This document shows positions 1 through 10,318 of a DNA stretch of 64,000 bases, one piece after another. The position numbers were made by a program, and so were the translations under genes. Below the pieces are notes generated by a model, which was not told the origin of the DNA, ran no database searches, and worked only from the letters and a program-made list of their open reading frames with translations. Each line of letters opens with the position of its first letter. Within the stretch, counting starts at the first letter, position 1. This DNA comes from Ipomoea triloba. Lineage: Eukaryota; Streptophyta; Magnoliopsida; Solanales; Convolvulaceae. The DNA is taken from positions 2,149,710-2,213,709 of the forward strand of contig NC_044925.1 of assembly GCF_003576645.1 (NCBI RefSeq), read 5' to 3'.

Positions 1-210
1 ATTTTTATTCAAATGTGGCCGCGCCCTTACGTGCGGCCGTGCGGTTTACACCACTCAATGTTAAGAAATGCACCACTCAATAACATTGAGTGGTGTATTT
101 CTTAAATATGAAATACACCACTCAATGTTATTGAGTGGTGCATTTCGTAACATTGAGTGGTGTAAACCGCACGGCCGCACGTAAGGGCGCGGCCACATTT
201 GAATAAAAAT
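1..210. mobile_element. Palindromic MITE, family A, copy 1
   Basis: The first 210 bases form an almost perfect inverted repeat. The left arm, with CACTCAATGTTAAGAAATGC and a GC-rich GCGGCCGTGCGG block, is mirrored at the right end. An internal CCACTCAAT/ATTGAGTGG motif repeats several times. A TA array follows at 211-227. Diverged relatives lie at 10235, 10707, 20908, 31790 and 37931. There is no coding capacity. The superfamily is not certain; the constant association with TA arrays resembles Micron-type MITEs. The element may begin upstream of the window. Confidence 0.75.
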
Positions 211-339
211 TATATATATATATATATCATTGAAGGGTACTTTTGTGATAAGGTTGAGGAATATCTTCTCCACACATTTTTGGAAAGAAACTCATAAAGA
301 TTTTTAAGAGGTGAGGCTTGAATTGTGTAAGAATTATTG

Positions 340-568
340 AATGGAGTGGTTTTTTGGATTAACGAGGTAAACCCTCACTCCTGACTGTGTGAGTAGTGAG
401 TAAATCCTCGCCCTGTGACCCTAGCCGGCAAAGGACCACAAGAAGGTAAATCAGCCTAGGTTACCCATAGTTGACCGACTCAAACCCAAGGGCTTGAGGT
501 TCAAACCCACGACCTCTCGGCTGCAGGTGTAACTCTCTTACCACTTGGGCTGCCCTTACGGGCAGCCT
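340..568 (-). mobile_element. tRNA-derived SINE (family S1)
   Basis: Read on the minus strand, the segment starts with a tRNA-like head. An A-box-like CCAAGTGGTAAGAG is followed about 40 bases later by a B-box-like GGGTTTGAACC, and then by a body containing CCTAGGCTGATTTACC. The body is recognisably related to 42000-42230 and 33925-34030, so this is a dispersed family. Exact ends and target-site duplications were not resolved. Confidence 0.55.
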
Positions 569-1022
569 CATAGTATATTCTTGGTGTCACATGTAGTACG
601 TCTATATAATTAATTAAATTGTGTGTGTTTGGGTGGGGGTTCCTCTCAACGAAAGTCTTTAGCTTATCATTAAAATAAGTAGATAAGTCTTGAATGAATT
701 GCTTGGTTGTTTGTGTTAAGTATGATCGGTTTGTTCACAGGATAATATGAAAGTAATGTGTAAAGTAAATAACACAAATAATTTTTATAGTGGTTTAAAA
801 ACTTTCTTATTCCACTATTCTCATTAACACTGAGGAGGTTCAACTAAGTATTGTTACAAATAAAAAGTAATAAGAAGTTTTAGCTTCTACTATTGATAAT
901 CTTTCAAATAGGGGTTAGCCACTAAGTCGCCCCACTCTTAGTGGCGTTTATACAAAAANAAAAAAAAAAAAAAAAAAACACGCATACTAGCAGTATGCAC
1001 GTACATATTATTATTATAGTAA
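569..1022. other. AT-rich intergenic DNA, no gene seen
   Basis: No convincing reading frame is present. It includes an A-tract with a single N at 959 (an uncertain homopolymer call) and a short CACGCATACTAGCAG stretch. Nothing else is recognised. Confidence 0.6.
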
Positions 1023-1083
1023 AATGTTGAAATTCTTGACAGTGCAAATGTGCAATATGATACCGCACTGTCAAGAATTTCAA

Positions 1084-1087
<4 letters not shown>
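1023..1087. repeat. Perfect 23-bp hairpin
   Basis: The 23-base arm at 1023-1045 (core GAAATTCTTGACAGTGC) is exactly reverse-complemented at 1065-1087, leaving a 19-base loop. The right arm runs directly into an ATT microsatellite at about 1087-1129. It could be a tiny foldback element or a small-RNA-type hairpin; sequence alone cannot decide. Confidence 0.7.

Positions 1088-1129
<42 letters not shown>
1087..1129. repeat. (ATT)n microsatellite
   Basis: About 14 tandem ATT units directly follow the 1023-1087 hairpin. Confidence 0.95.
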
Positions 1130-1338
1130 ATAGTTTAAAATTGTATGTTATATTGTTATCCAAAAACCAATCAAATTTGTTAGGTACTACGTTTCCAACG
1201 AACAATTAATATATTTTAAATTCTAAATGATACGGAGTAATATATATAAATTTTAATAATTGTAATGTGAAAATTAAAAGTGTATATAAATACATTATTT
1301 GATATTAATTAAGATAGTATCTAACTTGAACTTATATA

Positions 1339-1342
<4 letters not shown>

Positions 1343-1383
<41 letters not shown>

Positions 1384-1416
1384 NNNNNNNNNNNNNNNNN
1401 NNNNNNNNNNNNNNNN

Positions 1417-1455
<39 letters not shown>
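1343..1455. other. Poly-A tract containing a gap of 33 N
   Basis: Long A homopolymers flank undetermined bases at 1384-1416. This is an assembly gap in a homopolymer and carries no coding information. Confidence 0.95.
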
Positions 1456-1458
<3 letters not shown>

Positions 1459-1590
1459 GGGTTGGCCTGCGTGGGGCGAGCTAGGGTCACATGATCCCTA
1501 GCCCGCAGGCCTAACGGGCCGGCCCGCAAAAGCCCGCAAAAAGTTAGGCCCGCGGTTGGGCGGGCTGGCCCGCTTTGACATACTAATGAT
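1456..1590. mobile_element. Half of a GC-rich hAT-type nonautonomous element
   Basis: The segment is rich in GCCCGC/GCGGGC motifs (GGCCGGCCCGC, GGCGGGCTGGCCCGC) and ends in GCCCGCTTTGACA. It resembles the ends of the complete element at 50012-50688, which has an 8-bp target duplication. The other half is lost in the poly-A and N gap. Confidence 0.5.
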
Positions 1591-1959
1591 GATACACAAG
1601 CACACAGCCCCACATTCCACACTACAGTAGATTTGATTTAGGGGTCCTAAGTCGTAAGCTCATATGGTAAATTGGTAATATTGTATTTCACTCTCTACCT
1701 CTTATCTATTTATGATTTATCTTCGTGCCTCTATCCTAATTTTTTAGTACTGGGCTACAGAATATTTGGTATGTTTCATTGGTTAGTAGAACTCGATCTT
1801 ACTCAATTACTCAAGTAGCAATTTGTCCTTTTTTTTTTTTGAGTAGCAATTTGTCCTTATTTCTTGTCTTGACAAGAAAACTAATTAAAGCATTCTTAGT
1901 CATAATTTATCTTTTAAATTGTTTTTAAACATTGTTATTTTCTATACTGTGACTGATTA

Positions 1960-2150
1960 TTTTAAGTTCTAATTTATTGCATGTTTATTTTCAATAGGAG
2001 GAAGAAGAAGAAGAATAGTAGATTAAGTATTTGAATGCTTGAGTTTGTTTCTGCGTGTCTAAAAATCTGAAATTTAATTGAATTTGAAATTGTTATGTGA
2101 ATTGTGACTTGTGATCGAGGTGGTGTTGTTTGGCAATTTGGTGCTGGATT
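1960..2150. repeat. Dispersed repeat, left part (split by the 2151-3432 insertion)
   Basis: The segment around GAATTTGAAATTGTTATGTG aligns with 15630-15765, and 3433-3650 aligns with the directly following 15765-15950. The 15.6-kb copy is therefore the uninterrupted version. Its nature is unknown; there is no coding signal. Confidence 0.6.
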
Positions 2151-2410
2151 CAGGGACAGAACTACAGTGGGGACAGCTGCTCTCACTCATCCCACCCCCA
2201 CCTCATATGTAGCTCTTGTATGTATATACGTATATATAGTACATATTTTATATATAAGTACATAAAAATAGATAAAAGTAAAAAATTGACTAGAGTTCTT
2301 AGTTGATAGGTGTGTTTTTATTTAGATAAGGGTGAGGGTTCGAATCCCTTGGCTATTGCTTTCATTTCTTTCAATTGTTTGAATCCCTTGAGCTTTTTCT
2401 AATTAATTAA

Positions 2411-2412
<2 letters not shown>

Positions 2413-2448
<36 letters not shown>
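2413..2448. repeat. (TA)n microsatellite
   Basis: A TA array lies immediately left of the family B MITE at 2449. A second short TA array abuts its right end at 3028. Confidence 0.9.
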
Positions 2449-2450
<2 letters not shown>

Positions 2451-3027
2451 GTACACTCTAATGAGAACAAGCGTCCAGGAGAGAAATAAGAACGATTCAC
2501 AACCGTCCACGTGTTCAGATCAACGAATCAAATGTAATTTTAAAAAAACGACGCGGTGGTATTTTCGTAAATAACGCAAACTTTGGTGCAAGTAAATGTG
2601 TTAAAAGTGCAAGTAGTTGGTGCGCATTTGCAAGTAAAAGTGCAAGGAAAATCACTTACAAGTGCAAGTAATTTACCTTGTTAACATTCGTACACCTAGG
2701 TAAATTCCTAATTATATCGTTAGGTGCAACTAGTTATAACGTTAGGTGTACTTAGTATTGATGCTTAGTGTACATTTTACTTGCACCTGTAATACATTTT
2801 ACATGCACTTGTAATACATTTTACTTGCACTTGGTGCACTGTACGAAATTAATACTTGCACTTGTAATACATTTTACTTGCTCTTCGATGTTCAATTATT
2901 TACGAAAATGCCACTGCTAAAAAAATAAAAATCAGTGTTTCTCATCCTTTAGATATGGACACGTGGACATATGTCATGGGTTCTTAGTTCTTTCTTGGGC
3001 GCACCGTTCTCATTTGAACGCAATCCT
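2449..3027. mobile_element. MITE family B, copy 1
   Basis: The left end GGGTACACTCTAATGAGAAC is inverted, imperfectly, at the right end (reverse complement GATTGCGTTCAAATGAGAAC). The body consists of repeated GTGCAAGTAA and TACATTTTACTTGCAC words. Copies also lie at 12393-13040 and 20505-20890. Every intact end abuts TA repeats. There is no open reading frame. Confidence 0.7.
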
Positions 3028-3061
3028 ATATATATAATTAACTTTTTTAAAAATAAATAAT

Positions 3062-3353
3062 AATATGTATAATTTATAACGTGTTTTCTATTTGAATTAT
3101 TTTATCAAATTAATTATGTTTCATATATTGTTATGCATATTTTATAAGATTTTTATGTGTTCTATTTTTCGCGCCTATATCCAACAATATTCATGGCTAT
3201 ATTAAAAATTAATAATGAGATGTTTAATTTATAATATGTTTTCTATTTGAATTATTTTATCAAATTAAATATATTATATATTGTTTTGAATATTTTTTAT
3301 AAAATTTTGATGTGTTTTATTTTTCGCCTATATCGAACAATATTTATGACTAT
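3062..3353. repeat. Tandem duplication of about 150 bp
   Basis: About 3062-3204 and 3215-3353 share GTTTTCTATTTGAATTATTT and further blocks ending in TATCNAACAATATT. The copies are diverged and noncoding. Confidence 0.75.
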
Positions 3354-3432
3354 ATTCCTTAAGTATTTCATTTTTTGAACTATCTCTTTTACGTTTCGAC
3401 CCCACTGAAAACAATTCATGGCTCCGTGCCTG

Positions 3433-3650
3433 ATTGAATTCGTTAGACATTTAAACAAAATCATTTATCATGATTGATATATATCTTTTGTAATTATGTA
3501 ATTTAAAATTTGTAATTTGTAACTTGTAACTTTCTAAATGTTTAATTATATTTTGTAGTTTGTAACTTTATGTAATATGGGGTTACTTGATTATTTTGCC
3601 TTTAAATTCTATAAATTGTAATTTATTATATTTGATTAGTTGTGTTTTTT
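3433..3650. repeat. Dispersed repeat, right part
   Basis: It resumes the repeat interrupted at 2151 and aligns with about 15765-15950, for example at ATTTATCATGATTGATATAT. It is noncoding. Confidence 0.6.
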
Positions 3651-3902
3651 TATTTTCAAAATTACTCTAAAAACCGAAGTAACCGACCGAATACTAAATT
3701 GTAAAACACGAATAGGTTTTCAAAAATTTTAAAAATAGATTGAATATTATAATAATTAACCAAAAACCAAAAGAATATAGTATATATTTGTAAAATCAAA
3801 CTGTTCAAACCCGCCTGACGCACACCCCTACTGAAAATCACTCCTTAGGCATGTGGTTAGCAATGAATAAGGTATAACACTAATTAGACATGGCCATATA
3901 TG

Positions 3903-4460
3903 TAGGGATGACCATGATTCGGTTCAAACCAGACAGTTTGAACCGATATGTGCACTGTTAGAATCGGACTAAAACCAGAACCGTACGGACAGTTCTAGTT
4001 TCGGTTAAGAACTAGAACCCATAAGGTTCCGGTTTCTGTTCCATAATATTTGGAGGAACCGGAACTGTCGATTCTAGTTTCAAACTGGAAAAATTAAAAA
4101 AAAAATGTTATTTATTATTTGATTAAAGTTTAATTATTATTTGATTAAATTTTAAACTTTAAAAAACATTTTAAAATTCAACTATAACTTTTTTTTTTAA
4201 ATCTAGTTTAACTTTGAAGTTTAAATATTTCATATAACTATTTTAAAAACATTTTAGAATAGAAACTTTTCAAAAAAAAAAAATTTATTGAATTTGGACA
4301 ATTTTAAAAATAAAAAAATTATAAACAAAAATTTTAAAAAATTCAATTCGAACCAGTGGTTCGAACTGGAATTGTCGGTTCCGAAATTGGATGTGAAATC
4401 GTGATAAAAGATTCAATTCTAATGTGATTCGGAATTAAAATCGAACTGTGAGCATGAGTA
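3903..4460. mobile_element. hAT-type MITE with near-perfect 8-bp TSD
   Basis: The left terminus TAGGGATGACCATG pairs with the right terminus, whose reverse complement is TACTCATGCTCACAG. The flanks are CATATATG (3895-3902) and CATATATT (4461-4468), a 7/8 match of the hAT-typical length. The interior has GGTTCNAACCG/CGAACTGG arms around an A/T core. There is no coding capacity. Confidence 0.55.
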
Positions 4461-4679
4461 CATATATTTCAAGTGTCAAAGTCACTAAATGGGTAAGTCA
4501 CCAATCCTTAGACTATGCAATATACCTAATACTTGATCACCGACAAAGTAACTAATCACTAAAGCCACTCATCTTTTTGCAAGAAAAGCTAGGCGTGACA
4601 TGTTTTATGTACTGTTACATAGTCCACTTGTTTCTTAAATTGGTTTCGAAAGTTAACAAAAAATATTAATTCTGAATTG

Positions 4680-4684
4680 TTACG
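4680..4684. repeat. Target-site duplication of copia element 1 (left)
   Basis: TTACG precedes the 5' LTR, and the same five bases follow the 3' LTR at 8589-8593. Confidence 0.8.
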
Positions 4685-4850
4685 TGTTAGTCATGTAACA
4701 TGTTGCACCTTTGTATTTATTATTTATGTTATTAGTTAGTTATTTAGTCAATTGTTACTACCTATAGATTAGGAGAGTCTGTAGCCAACTCTTGTATAGG
4801 TAGTCTATCGTTGTGTAATTCAGTTGTTGAGTAATAATCCAATATTCATC
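4685..4850 (+). repeat. 5' LTR of copia element 1 (166 bp)
   Basis: It begins TGTTAGTCATG and ends ATATTCATC. It is identical, as far as I can read, to the 3' LTR at 8423-8588. With the TTACG duplication the LTR ends in TC instead of the canonical CA. The primer-binding site TGGTATCAGA starts at 4851 and matches the usual plant copia initiator tRNA-Met site. Confidence 0.85.
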
Positions 4851-4904
4851 TGGTATCAGACTAATTCGATCCACACTTTACGCAAAATTTTCGCCGCCTT
4901 ACCG

Positions 4905-6881
4905 ATGGCTTCCCAAACACCCTCCGACGGCGCCATTACCCCTGCCGTTGCTACGTTGCCGTCACCAGCGATGAATCTCTCTCCGGCGAACCACCAAATC
5001 TCTATTAAGCTCAACTCCCGCAACTATATACATTGGCGCACGCAAGTGATGCCTTTCCTCCGTAGCCAAGGCCTCATCGGCTACCTTGATGGCACTGTAC
5101 CCTGCCCGTCGCCGACGATTCCCGCAGCGGTGCAATCTGCCACCACGTCGACACCGCCGATCCCCAACCCGGCATACCCACTTTGGGTCCAGCAGGATCA
5201 GGCGATCTTGTCGCTTCTCGTCTCCTCCCTCACCGGCGAGGTGATGTACCTGGCCGTCGGCCGGGAGACTTCCCGCGACGTGTGGGATTCAATTAACGCG
5301 GCTTTCGCTTCGCAGTCCCGAACGCGCTGCTTAAGCCTCATCGGTCAATTCCATTCCCTCCGGCAAGGGAATCAGACGCCGGCGGAATATCTTGGACAGG
5401 CTCAAATGCTGGTTGAAGCCTTGTCTCTCGCCGGTCGTCCGCTCACTGCAGATGAGCAAATCCTTTACGTGTTGCGAGGGTTGCGCCCGGAATTTCGCGC
5501 AATGGCGAGTACGTTGACAGCAGCGGCGACGCCAATGACCATCCCTCAGCTGGCCGATCACCTTCAGGCGCAAGAATTCCTCCATGCAGAGGAGTTGGGA
5601 GGCAATCTCGATTCCGCGCTGTCGCATTCCTCGCCGACGGCGCTATATGCAGGTCGCGGTCGGCAGAACTCCAGCGCTGGTGGTCGGAATCCTGGTGGCC
5701 GAGGCGGCCGGAATCAGCGAGGTCGCGGCTCTGGAAATCATGGACGTGGAGGTCGCGGCTCACCTCGCTGTCAGATTTGCCGCAACTTCGGCCACACGGC
5801 GGTAACTTGTTGGCGGCGTTACGACGATCGGCAAGTCACGCAGGCCAACGCGGCTTTTTCCGGTGACGATGGTAATTCTGCTAACGTTGAGTCGTGGTAT
5901 CCCGACACGGGAGCCACGTCCCATGCTACACCCGATGCGAATCTCATGGACCACTCCGAACCATACACCGGGAACGATGTCCTGAAAGTAGGAAACGGTA
6001 CAGGTTTGGACATCTCTAGTATAGGTCGCACGGTTATTCCTTCAGTTTCGCACCCATTATCTATGTCGAACATACTACATGTCCCGTCTTTATCTCTTTC
6101 GTTACTCTCCGTTTATAAGTTTGCTAATGAGAATAACGTATTTTTTGAGTTTCATAAGAATTGTTTTTATGTGAAGGACTGCACAACACAGGTGGTGCTT
6201 CTTAAGGGGTTTACAGCGGGCGGTCTTTATCAGTTATCTATACCTCTCGGTCATAAAGCCTACCTAACCGCCCGAGCCTCACCGTCAGTTTGGCATCAAC
6301 GTCTTGGTCACCCGCATAGCCAACTACTACATCGGGTTCTATCTCATGTTCCGGTCACGTCTCATAAAACTGCATCATTAAGTGTCTGCTCGGCGTGTCA
6401 ACTCGGCAAGTCGTCTAGATTTCCATTAGATAGGGTTCCTAATAACAGTACCGCTGTGTTAGATTTGGTATTTACGGATATATGGGGTCCGTCACCTGTA
6501 ATCTCTTCTTCCGGTTTTCGTTATTTTGTACTTTTTGTAGATGACTACACCCGCTTTACTTGGTTTTATCCTTTACATGTAAAATCAGACATATATAAAA
6601 TTTTCAATTTTTGGCGGGCAATGGTAGAACGTCGGTTTTCGCGTTCTATCAAAGCCATACAGTCTGATTTGGGCGGGGAGTATCGTCGTTTGCATAATCT
6701 TTTTCAAACCTTAGGCATTACACATCGACAATCGTGTGCCTACACTCATGAACAAAACGGAAGAGTTGAACGTCGTAATCGCCATATTGTAGAAACAGGT
6801 CTCTCCTTACTTGCTCAAAGTTCCACACCCTTAAAATATTGGGATTACGCTTTCGAGTCAGCTACGTTTCTTATAAACTGA
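4905..6881 (+). CDS. Copia gag-protease-integrase polyprotein, truncated
   Basis: The frame starts at the ATG at 4905 (MASQTPSDG), soon after the primer-binding site, and runs 658 codons. Residues 1 to about 270 are the gag region. A zinc knuckle CX2CX4HX4C lies at C289-C302. The aspartic protease motif DTGA starts at D334. The integrase has an HHCC zinc region from H464 to the CSACQLGK segment, then catalytic acidic residues D525 (TDIWG), D588 (SDLGG) and E622 (VERRN). Translation stops at 6879-6881, soon after the FLIN motif of integrase, where functional copies continue into the integrase tail. In this family gag coats the RNA, the protease matures the polyprotein and integrase inserts the cDNA. 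The early stop and loss of downstream sequence mean this copy cannot make a complete polyprotein. Confidence 0.9.
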   Translation: MASQTPSDGAITPAVATLPSPAMNLSPANHQISIKLNSRNYIHWRTQVMPFLRSQGLIGYLDGTVPCPSPTIPAAVQSATTSTPPIPNPAYPLWVQQDQAILSLLVSSLTGEVMYLAVGRETSRDVWDSINAAFASQSRTRCLSLIGQFHSLRQGNQTPAEYLGQAQMLVEALSLAGRPLTADEQILYVLRGLRPEFRAMASTLTAAATPMTIPQLADHLQAQEFLHAEELGGNLDSALSHSSPTALYAGRGRQNSSAGGRNPGGRGGRNQRGRGSGNHGRGGRGSPRCQICRNFGHTAVTCWRRYDDRQVTQANAAFSGDDGNSANVESWYPDTGATSHATPDANLMDHSEPYTGNDVLKVGNGTGLDISSIGRTVIPSVSHPLSMSNILHVPSLSLSLLSVYKFANENNVFFEFHKNCFYVKDCTTQVVLLKGFTAGGLYQLSIPLGHKAYLTARASPSVWHQRLGHPHSQLLHRVLSHVPVTSHKTASLSVCSACQLGKSSRFPLDRVPNNSTAVLDLVFTDIWGPSPVISSSGFRYFVLFVDDYTRFTWFYPLHVKSDIYKIFNFWRAMVERRFSRSIKAIQSDLGGEYRRLHNLFQTLGITHRQSCAYTHEQNGRVERRNRHIVETGLSLLAQSSTPLKYWDYAFESATFLIN

Positions 6882-6885
6882 TCCG

Positions 6886-8415
6886 ACGTGCTACACTCAA
6901 GCTGTGAAACATCTACATTGGAGGGACGCCATGGATCAGGAGTTTAATGCGTTAATACACAACAACACATGGAAACTTGTACCTGCAACTCCTGTGATGA
7001 ATATAATTGGGTGCAAATGGGTCTACCGTACTAAACACAAAGCTGATGGCACTATCGAGCGTTATAAAGCTCGACTGGTCGCAAAAGGTTTTAATCAAGT
7101 TGCGGGTGAAGATTTCTTCGATACGTTCAGTCCCGTGGTAAAACCGACGACTGTAAGGCTTCTGTTCTCGCTGGCTGTCTCTCACTCATGGGTACTTCGT
7201 CAGCTAGACGTTCACAACGCCTTTTTGAATGGTTATCTACCTGAAACAGTCTACATGAAGCAACCACCAGGTTACGAGGACCCCCGTCATCCTGGTCACG
7301 TATGTCATCTGCAGCGCTCGCTATATGGTTTAAAACAGGCTCCTCGTGCTTGGTTCAAACGGCTACACGACTATTTGATCTCTGTTGGGTTTGTCTCCTC
7401 AAAAACAGATGTTTCTCTGTTTTATTATACCTCAGCGGAATCCCGAGTCTATCTACTTGTCTATGTAGATGATATTATTATGATGGGCAACGATGCTTCA
7501 TTAGTTGAATCTCTTCTACGCCACCTTGCGTCGGTCTTCAAGATTCGCGATATCGGAACCCCGGGATTTTTCCTTGGTATTGAAACTGTTGGAACTACCG
7601 ATGGTTTCCTCTTATCTCAAAAACGGTATATGCTAGACATCCTTGCTCGAGCGGGTATGACTGATTGCAAACCCTTGGCCACTCCGGCAGCTGTTACTCA
7701 GTCTGCTACGCCATCTCTTGAGCTCTTTGATAATCCTACTCAGTATCGCCGGATTGCGGGGGCCTTGCAGTATTTAACCATTACACGTCCTGATTTGTCT
7801 TATTCAGTAAGTCGGCTATGTCAATTTATGCACTCACCAACAGCTGAGCATTGGGGGTTACTGAAGAGAGTATTACGTTATGTAAAGGGTACTCTCGACA
7901 TGGGTCTTCGTATAGTCAAGTCGATACACTCCACGTTGCATGGTTACTCAGATTCCGACTGGGCTGGGTGCCCCATAGACAGAAAATCCACCAGTGGTTA
8001 TGCCGTCTTTTTTGGTTCAAACTTGATTTCGTGGGTGTCCAGAAAGCAACGCACAGTTGCTCGTTCTTCTACTGAAGCTGAGTATAAAGGTCTTGCCGAT
8101 GTAGCTGCGGAGGTCACTTGGGTCGTCTCTCTTCTCCGCGAGTTGTGTCTTCATAACGGTCAGCCTTCTACGTTATGGTGTGACAACTTAGGGGCGACCT
8201 ATATGGCTGCAAATCCGGTATTTCATGCCCGCACGAAACATGTTGAGGTTGATTATCACTTTGTCCGTGATAAGGTTGCTTCGGGAGACTTAACAGTCTC
8301 TTTTGTCTCCACTCAGGATCAGCTTGCCGATATCTTCACCAAACCACTTCCAGCTGCGAGATTTCGAACTCTCCGTTCCAAGCTCAATGTTGTTTCCTCT
8401 CACCCTTGTGCTTGA
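6886..8415 (+). pseudogene. Copia reverse transcriptase-RNase H part, separated from gag-int
   Basis: The frame is open from just after the break at 6881; the first Met is not a natural start. Domains in order: the RT region begins with HWRDAMDQEF and WVYRTKHKADG, has the catalytic YVDD at 7462-7473, and is followed by an RNase H domain with SDSDWAG, SSTEAEY and the C-terminal ADIFTKPLP. The stop at 8413-8415 sits in the polypurine tract. It lies one frame away from the integrase ORF and lacks the spacer normally encoded between them, indicating an internal deletion. The catalytic residues look intact, so loss of function is due to the broken polyprotein, not point decay. Confidence 0.88.
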
Positions 8416-8422
8416 GGGGGAG

Positions 8423-8588
8423 TGTTAGTCATGTAACATGTTGCACCTTTGTATTTATTATTTATGTTATTAGTTAGTTATTTAGTCAATTGTTACTACC
8501 TATAGATTAGGAGAGTCTGTAGCCAACTCTTGTATAGGTAGTCTATCGTTGTGTAATTCAGTTGTTGAGTAATAATCCAATATTCATC
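8423..8588 (+). repeat. 3' LTR of copia element 1
   Basis: TGTTAGTCATG to ATATTCATC, identical to 4685-4850. The TTACG duplication follows at 8589-8593. Confidence 0.85.
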
Positions 8589-8593
8589 TTACG

Positions 8594-9115
8594 TATATAT
8601 TATATTATATTATGTGTAAGATTATATTTTATAGTTTTAACGACGTATGTAAACTTTTTACCCAAAAAAAAATTGTAAAAGTCAATAAAATATTATAATT
8701 ATTTGTGATATAAGACTTTTATAAATTCATACAAAATTTACAAAAATATTAAAAAATATATTTAAATTCTATTATTTTAAAAGTATCTAAAAATGTACAA
8801 AAGACATAATAATATTGAATACTACACACCGCTTAAGTTTGTTGGTCATTTAAGTGCACCTACCACCAAATCAAAATATGAACTAATATAATAATGAAAG
8901 TTGAAGTTACGTTTTCAGCCACGTGGGAAATTAATCCTAGTAGAATTATTAAATTTTTTTTTGAAACCTAGTAGAATTATTAATTACGTAGTATGTACCA
9001 TGTTTTTAAAATACGGATGTGAACCGTACGTGGATGGATGATGACCACATTAATTTATAATGTACAAGACAAAAATGGATACGCTGGTTGAACTCCCACC
9101 GCAGGTGGTGTCAGT
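8594..9115. other. AT-rich intergenic DNA, no feature seen
   Basis: No gene, RNA or clear repeat is recognised; only short A/T homopolymers and a repeated CCTAGTAGAATTATTAA word (8936 and 8967). Confidence 0.5.
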
Positions 9116-9129
9116 ACAAGTGCATGTAG

Positions 9130-9491
9130 TCACCTTCCGGCCGTTAACGAACCGAACATAAACGAACGGAGACTGTTTGTGTTCGTTTGAAGGATTTTGG
9201 GGTGTTCGTGTTCGTGTTCGTTTTTAAGGTTTTTGAAAATCTTGTTCGTGTTCGTTTGTTAAGCGTTCGTTAGTGTTTGTTAATGTTCGTGAACATATTC
9301 ACGAACGTATTCGTTAACGTTAACGAACACGTTCACGAACGTGTTCGCAAACGTTAACAAACACGTTCACAAACATGTTCATTTACGTTCATGAACACGT
9401 TCGTGAACACTTAATAACCAAACACCTACACATGTTTATGAACACATTTGTTCGCGAACAATAAATAATCTGCATTCACATCTTCACGAAC

Positions 9492-9550
<59 letters not shown>

Positions 9551-9805
9551 CGCGAACATTATTAAACGAATACTAAACGAGCTTGTTCGCGAACACTACT
9601 AAATGAACACAAACGAGCTTGTTCACGAACACTACTAAACGAGCTTGTTCGCGAACACTTAGCAAACGAGCTTACCACTGTTCAGACTCTGTTCGTTTAT
9701 TAACCGAGCTCTAAATTTTGTTTGTTAATGTTCGTTTACCTTAATAAACGAACGCTTACCGAGCTCGAACACGAGTAGTTTGTCGAAAGCTCTGTTCGCT
9801 AACAG
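9130..9805. mobile_element. GTTCGTGAAC-rich nonautonomous element with central (TA)n
   Basis: The region is packed with direct and inverted GTTCG/CGAAC words (GTTCACGAACGTGTTCG, AACGAGCTTGTTCGCGAAC) on both sides of a TA array at 9493-9547. Proposed imperfect ends are GGCCGTTAACGAACCGAAC on the left and the reverse complement of GTTCGCTAACAGC on the right. The architecture resembles the hAT-type elements at 50012 and 57628, but I found no clear TSD. Confidence 0.5.
9493..9547. repeat. (TA)n microsatellite
   Basis: About 27 TA units at the centre of the GTTCG-rich element. Confidence 0.95.
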
Positions 9806-10234
9806 CACTAGATATAACTAGGTGTAACTAGGTGTGTGTTTGGTTCGCACATAGAATCAAAATTGAAAATAATAATTAGATCGATACTTTGTATTTGGTA
9901 ATGATTATAGATTTTGTTAAAAGTATTTTACATGTTTAGTAATAGAATAGAATTGAAATGTTTTCAATATTGATGTTATTGTATACTTGTATATGATCTT
10001 ATAATGGGAATAAATGTTTTAAGAATACAAAAATAAAAAATCAAAGTAATTGGTGATCGTAATTAGAATGACATCCAAAGTATCCATATGAACAAAAAAT
10101 CTAAATAAAAATAATCCAAAATTACTAATCCAAGTTGATTTAAGGTGCTCACTTTCATTTGGATGAAATGCACTACAATTTTGCAGCCTTTTACTGGATC
10201 TTATATTTAATTGCTTCAATTACCTTTGTTTCTT

Positions 10235-10318
10235 TGAGTTTTCATTGTGGTGCATTTCTTAACATTGAGTGGTGTAAATGCACCGGCCGCACGAAAAGAC
10301 GCAGCTACATTTGAATAG
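10235..10318. mobile_element. MITE family A, half copy
   Basis: The segment CATTGTGGTGCATTTCTTAA through CACCGGCCGCACG to ACATTTGAATAGA matches the right arm of 1-210; the left arm is absent. An AT-rich TA tract follows at 10320-10360. Confidence 0.6.

Larger units (their letters stand above)
2151..3432. mobile_element. hAT-like nonautonomous element (CAGGGACAG...CCGTGCCTG)
   Basis: The termini CAGGGACAGAACTA (left) and the inverted CAGGCACGGAGCCATG (right) form imperfect TIRs of the kind seen on plant hAT elements. A paralogous uninterrupted sequence at 15630-15950 shows the insertion point. The flanking 8-mers (GCTGGATT and ATTGAATT) are only partly similar, so the duplication has decayed. 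There is no transposase. A family B MITE (2449-3027) and a roughly 150-bp tandem duplication (3062-3353) lie inside. Confidence 0.55.
4685..8588 (+). mobile_element. Ty1/copia LTR retrotransposon 1, recent but internally deleted
   Basis: The element is about 3.9 kb with 166-bp LTRs, a 5-bp TSD (TTACG), a tRNA-Met primer-binding site at 4851, gag-protease-integrase in one frame, RT-RNase H in another, and a polypurine tract (TTGAGGGGGAG) just before 8423. The order integrase then RT identifies copia, not gypsy. Identical LTRs indicate recent insertion. However, the reading frame is broken between the integrase core and RT at about 6879-6903, and the usual linker is missing. The copy is therefore nonautonomous unless helped in trans. 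Confidence 0.92.

Noticed and set aside
340..568. Functional tRNA gene on the minus strand
   Set aside because: A- and B-box-like words are present, but no cloverleaf with acceptor stem could be formed; the body and dispersed copies fit a SINE.
5331..6073. Minus- and plus-strand frames of 64-106 codons inside the copia gag region
   Set aside because: They are antisense or out-of-frame shadows of the GC-rich gag-protease ORF, with low-complexity Arg/Gly composition and no domain.
9130..9805. Centromeric or tandem satellite
   Set aside because: The GTTCG words are in both orientations, irregularly spaced and symmetric around a TA core, which fits a nonautonomous transposon better.
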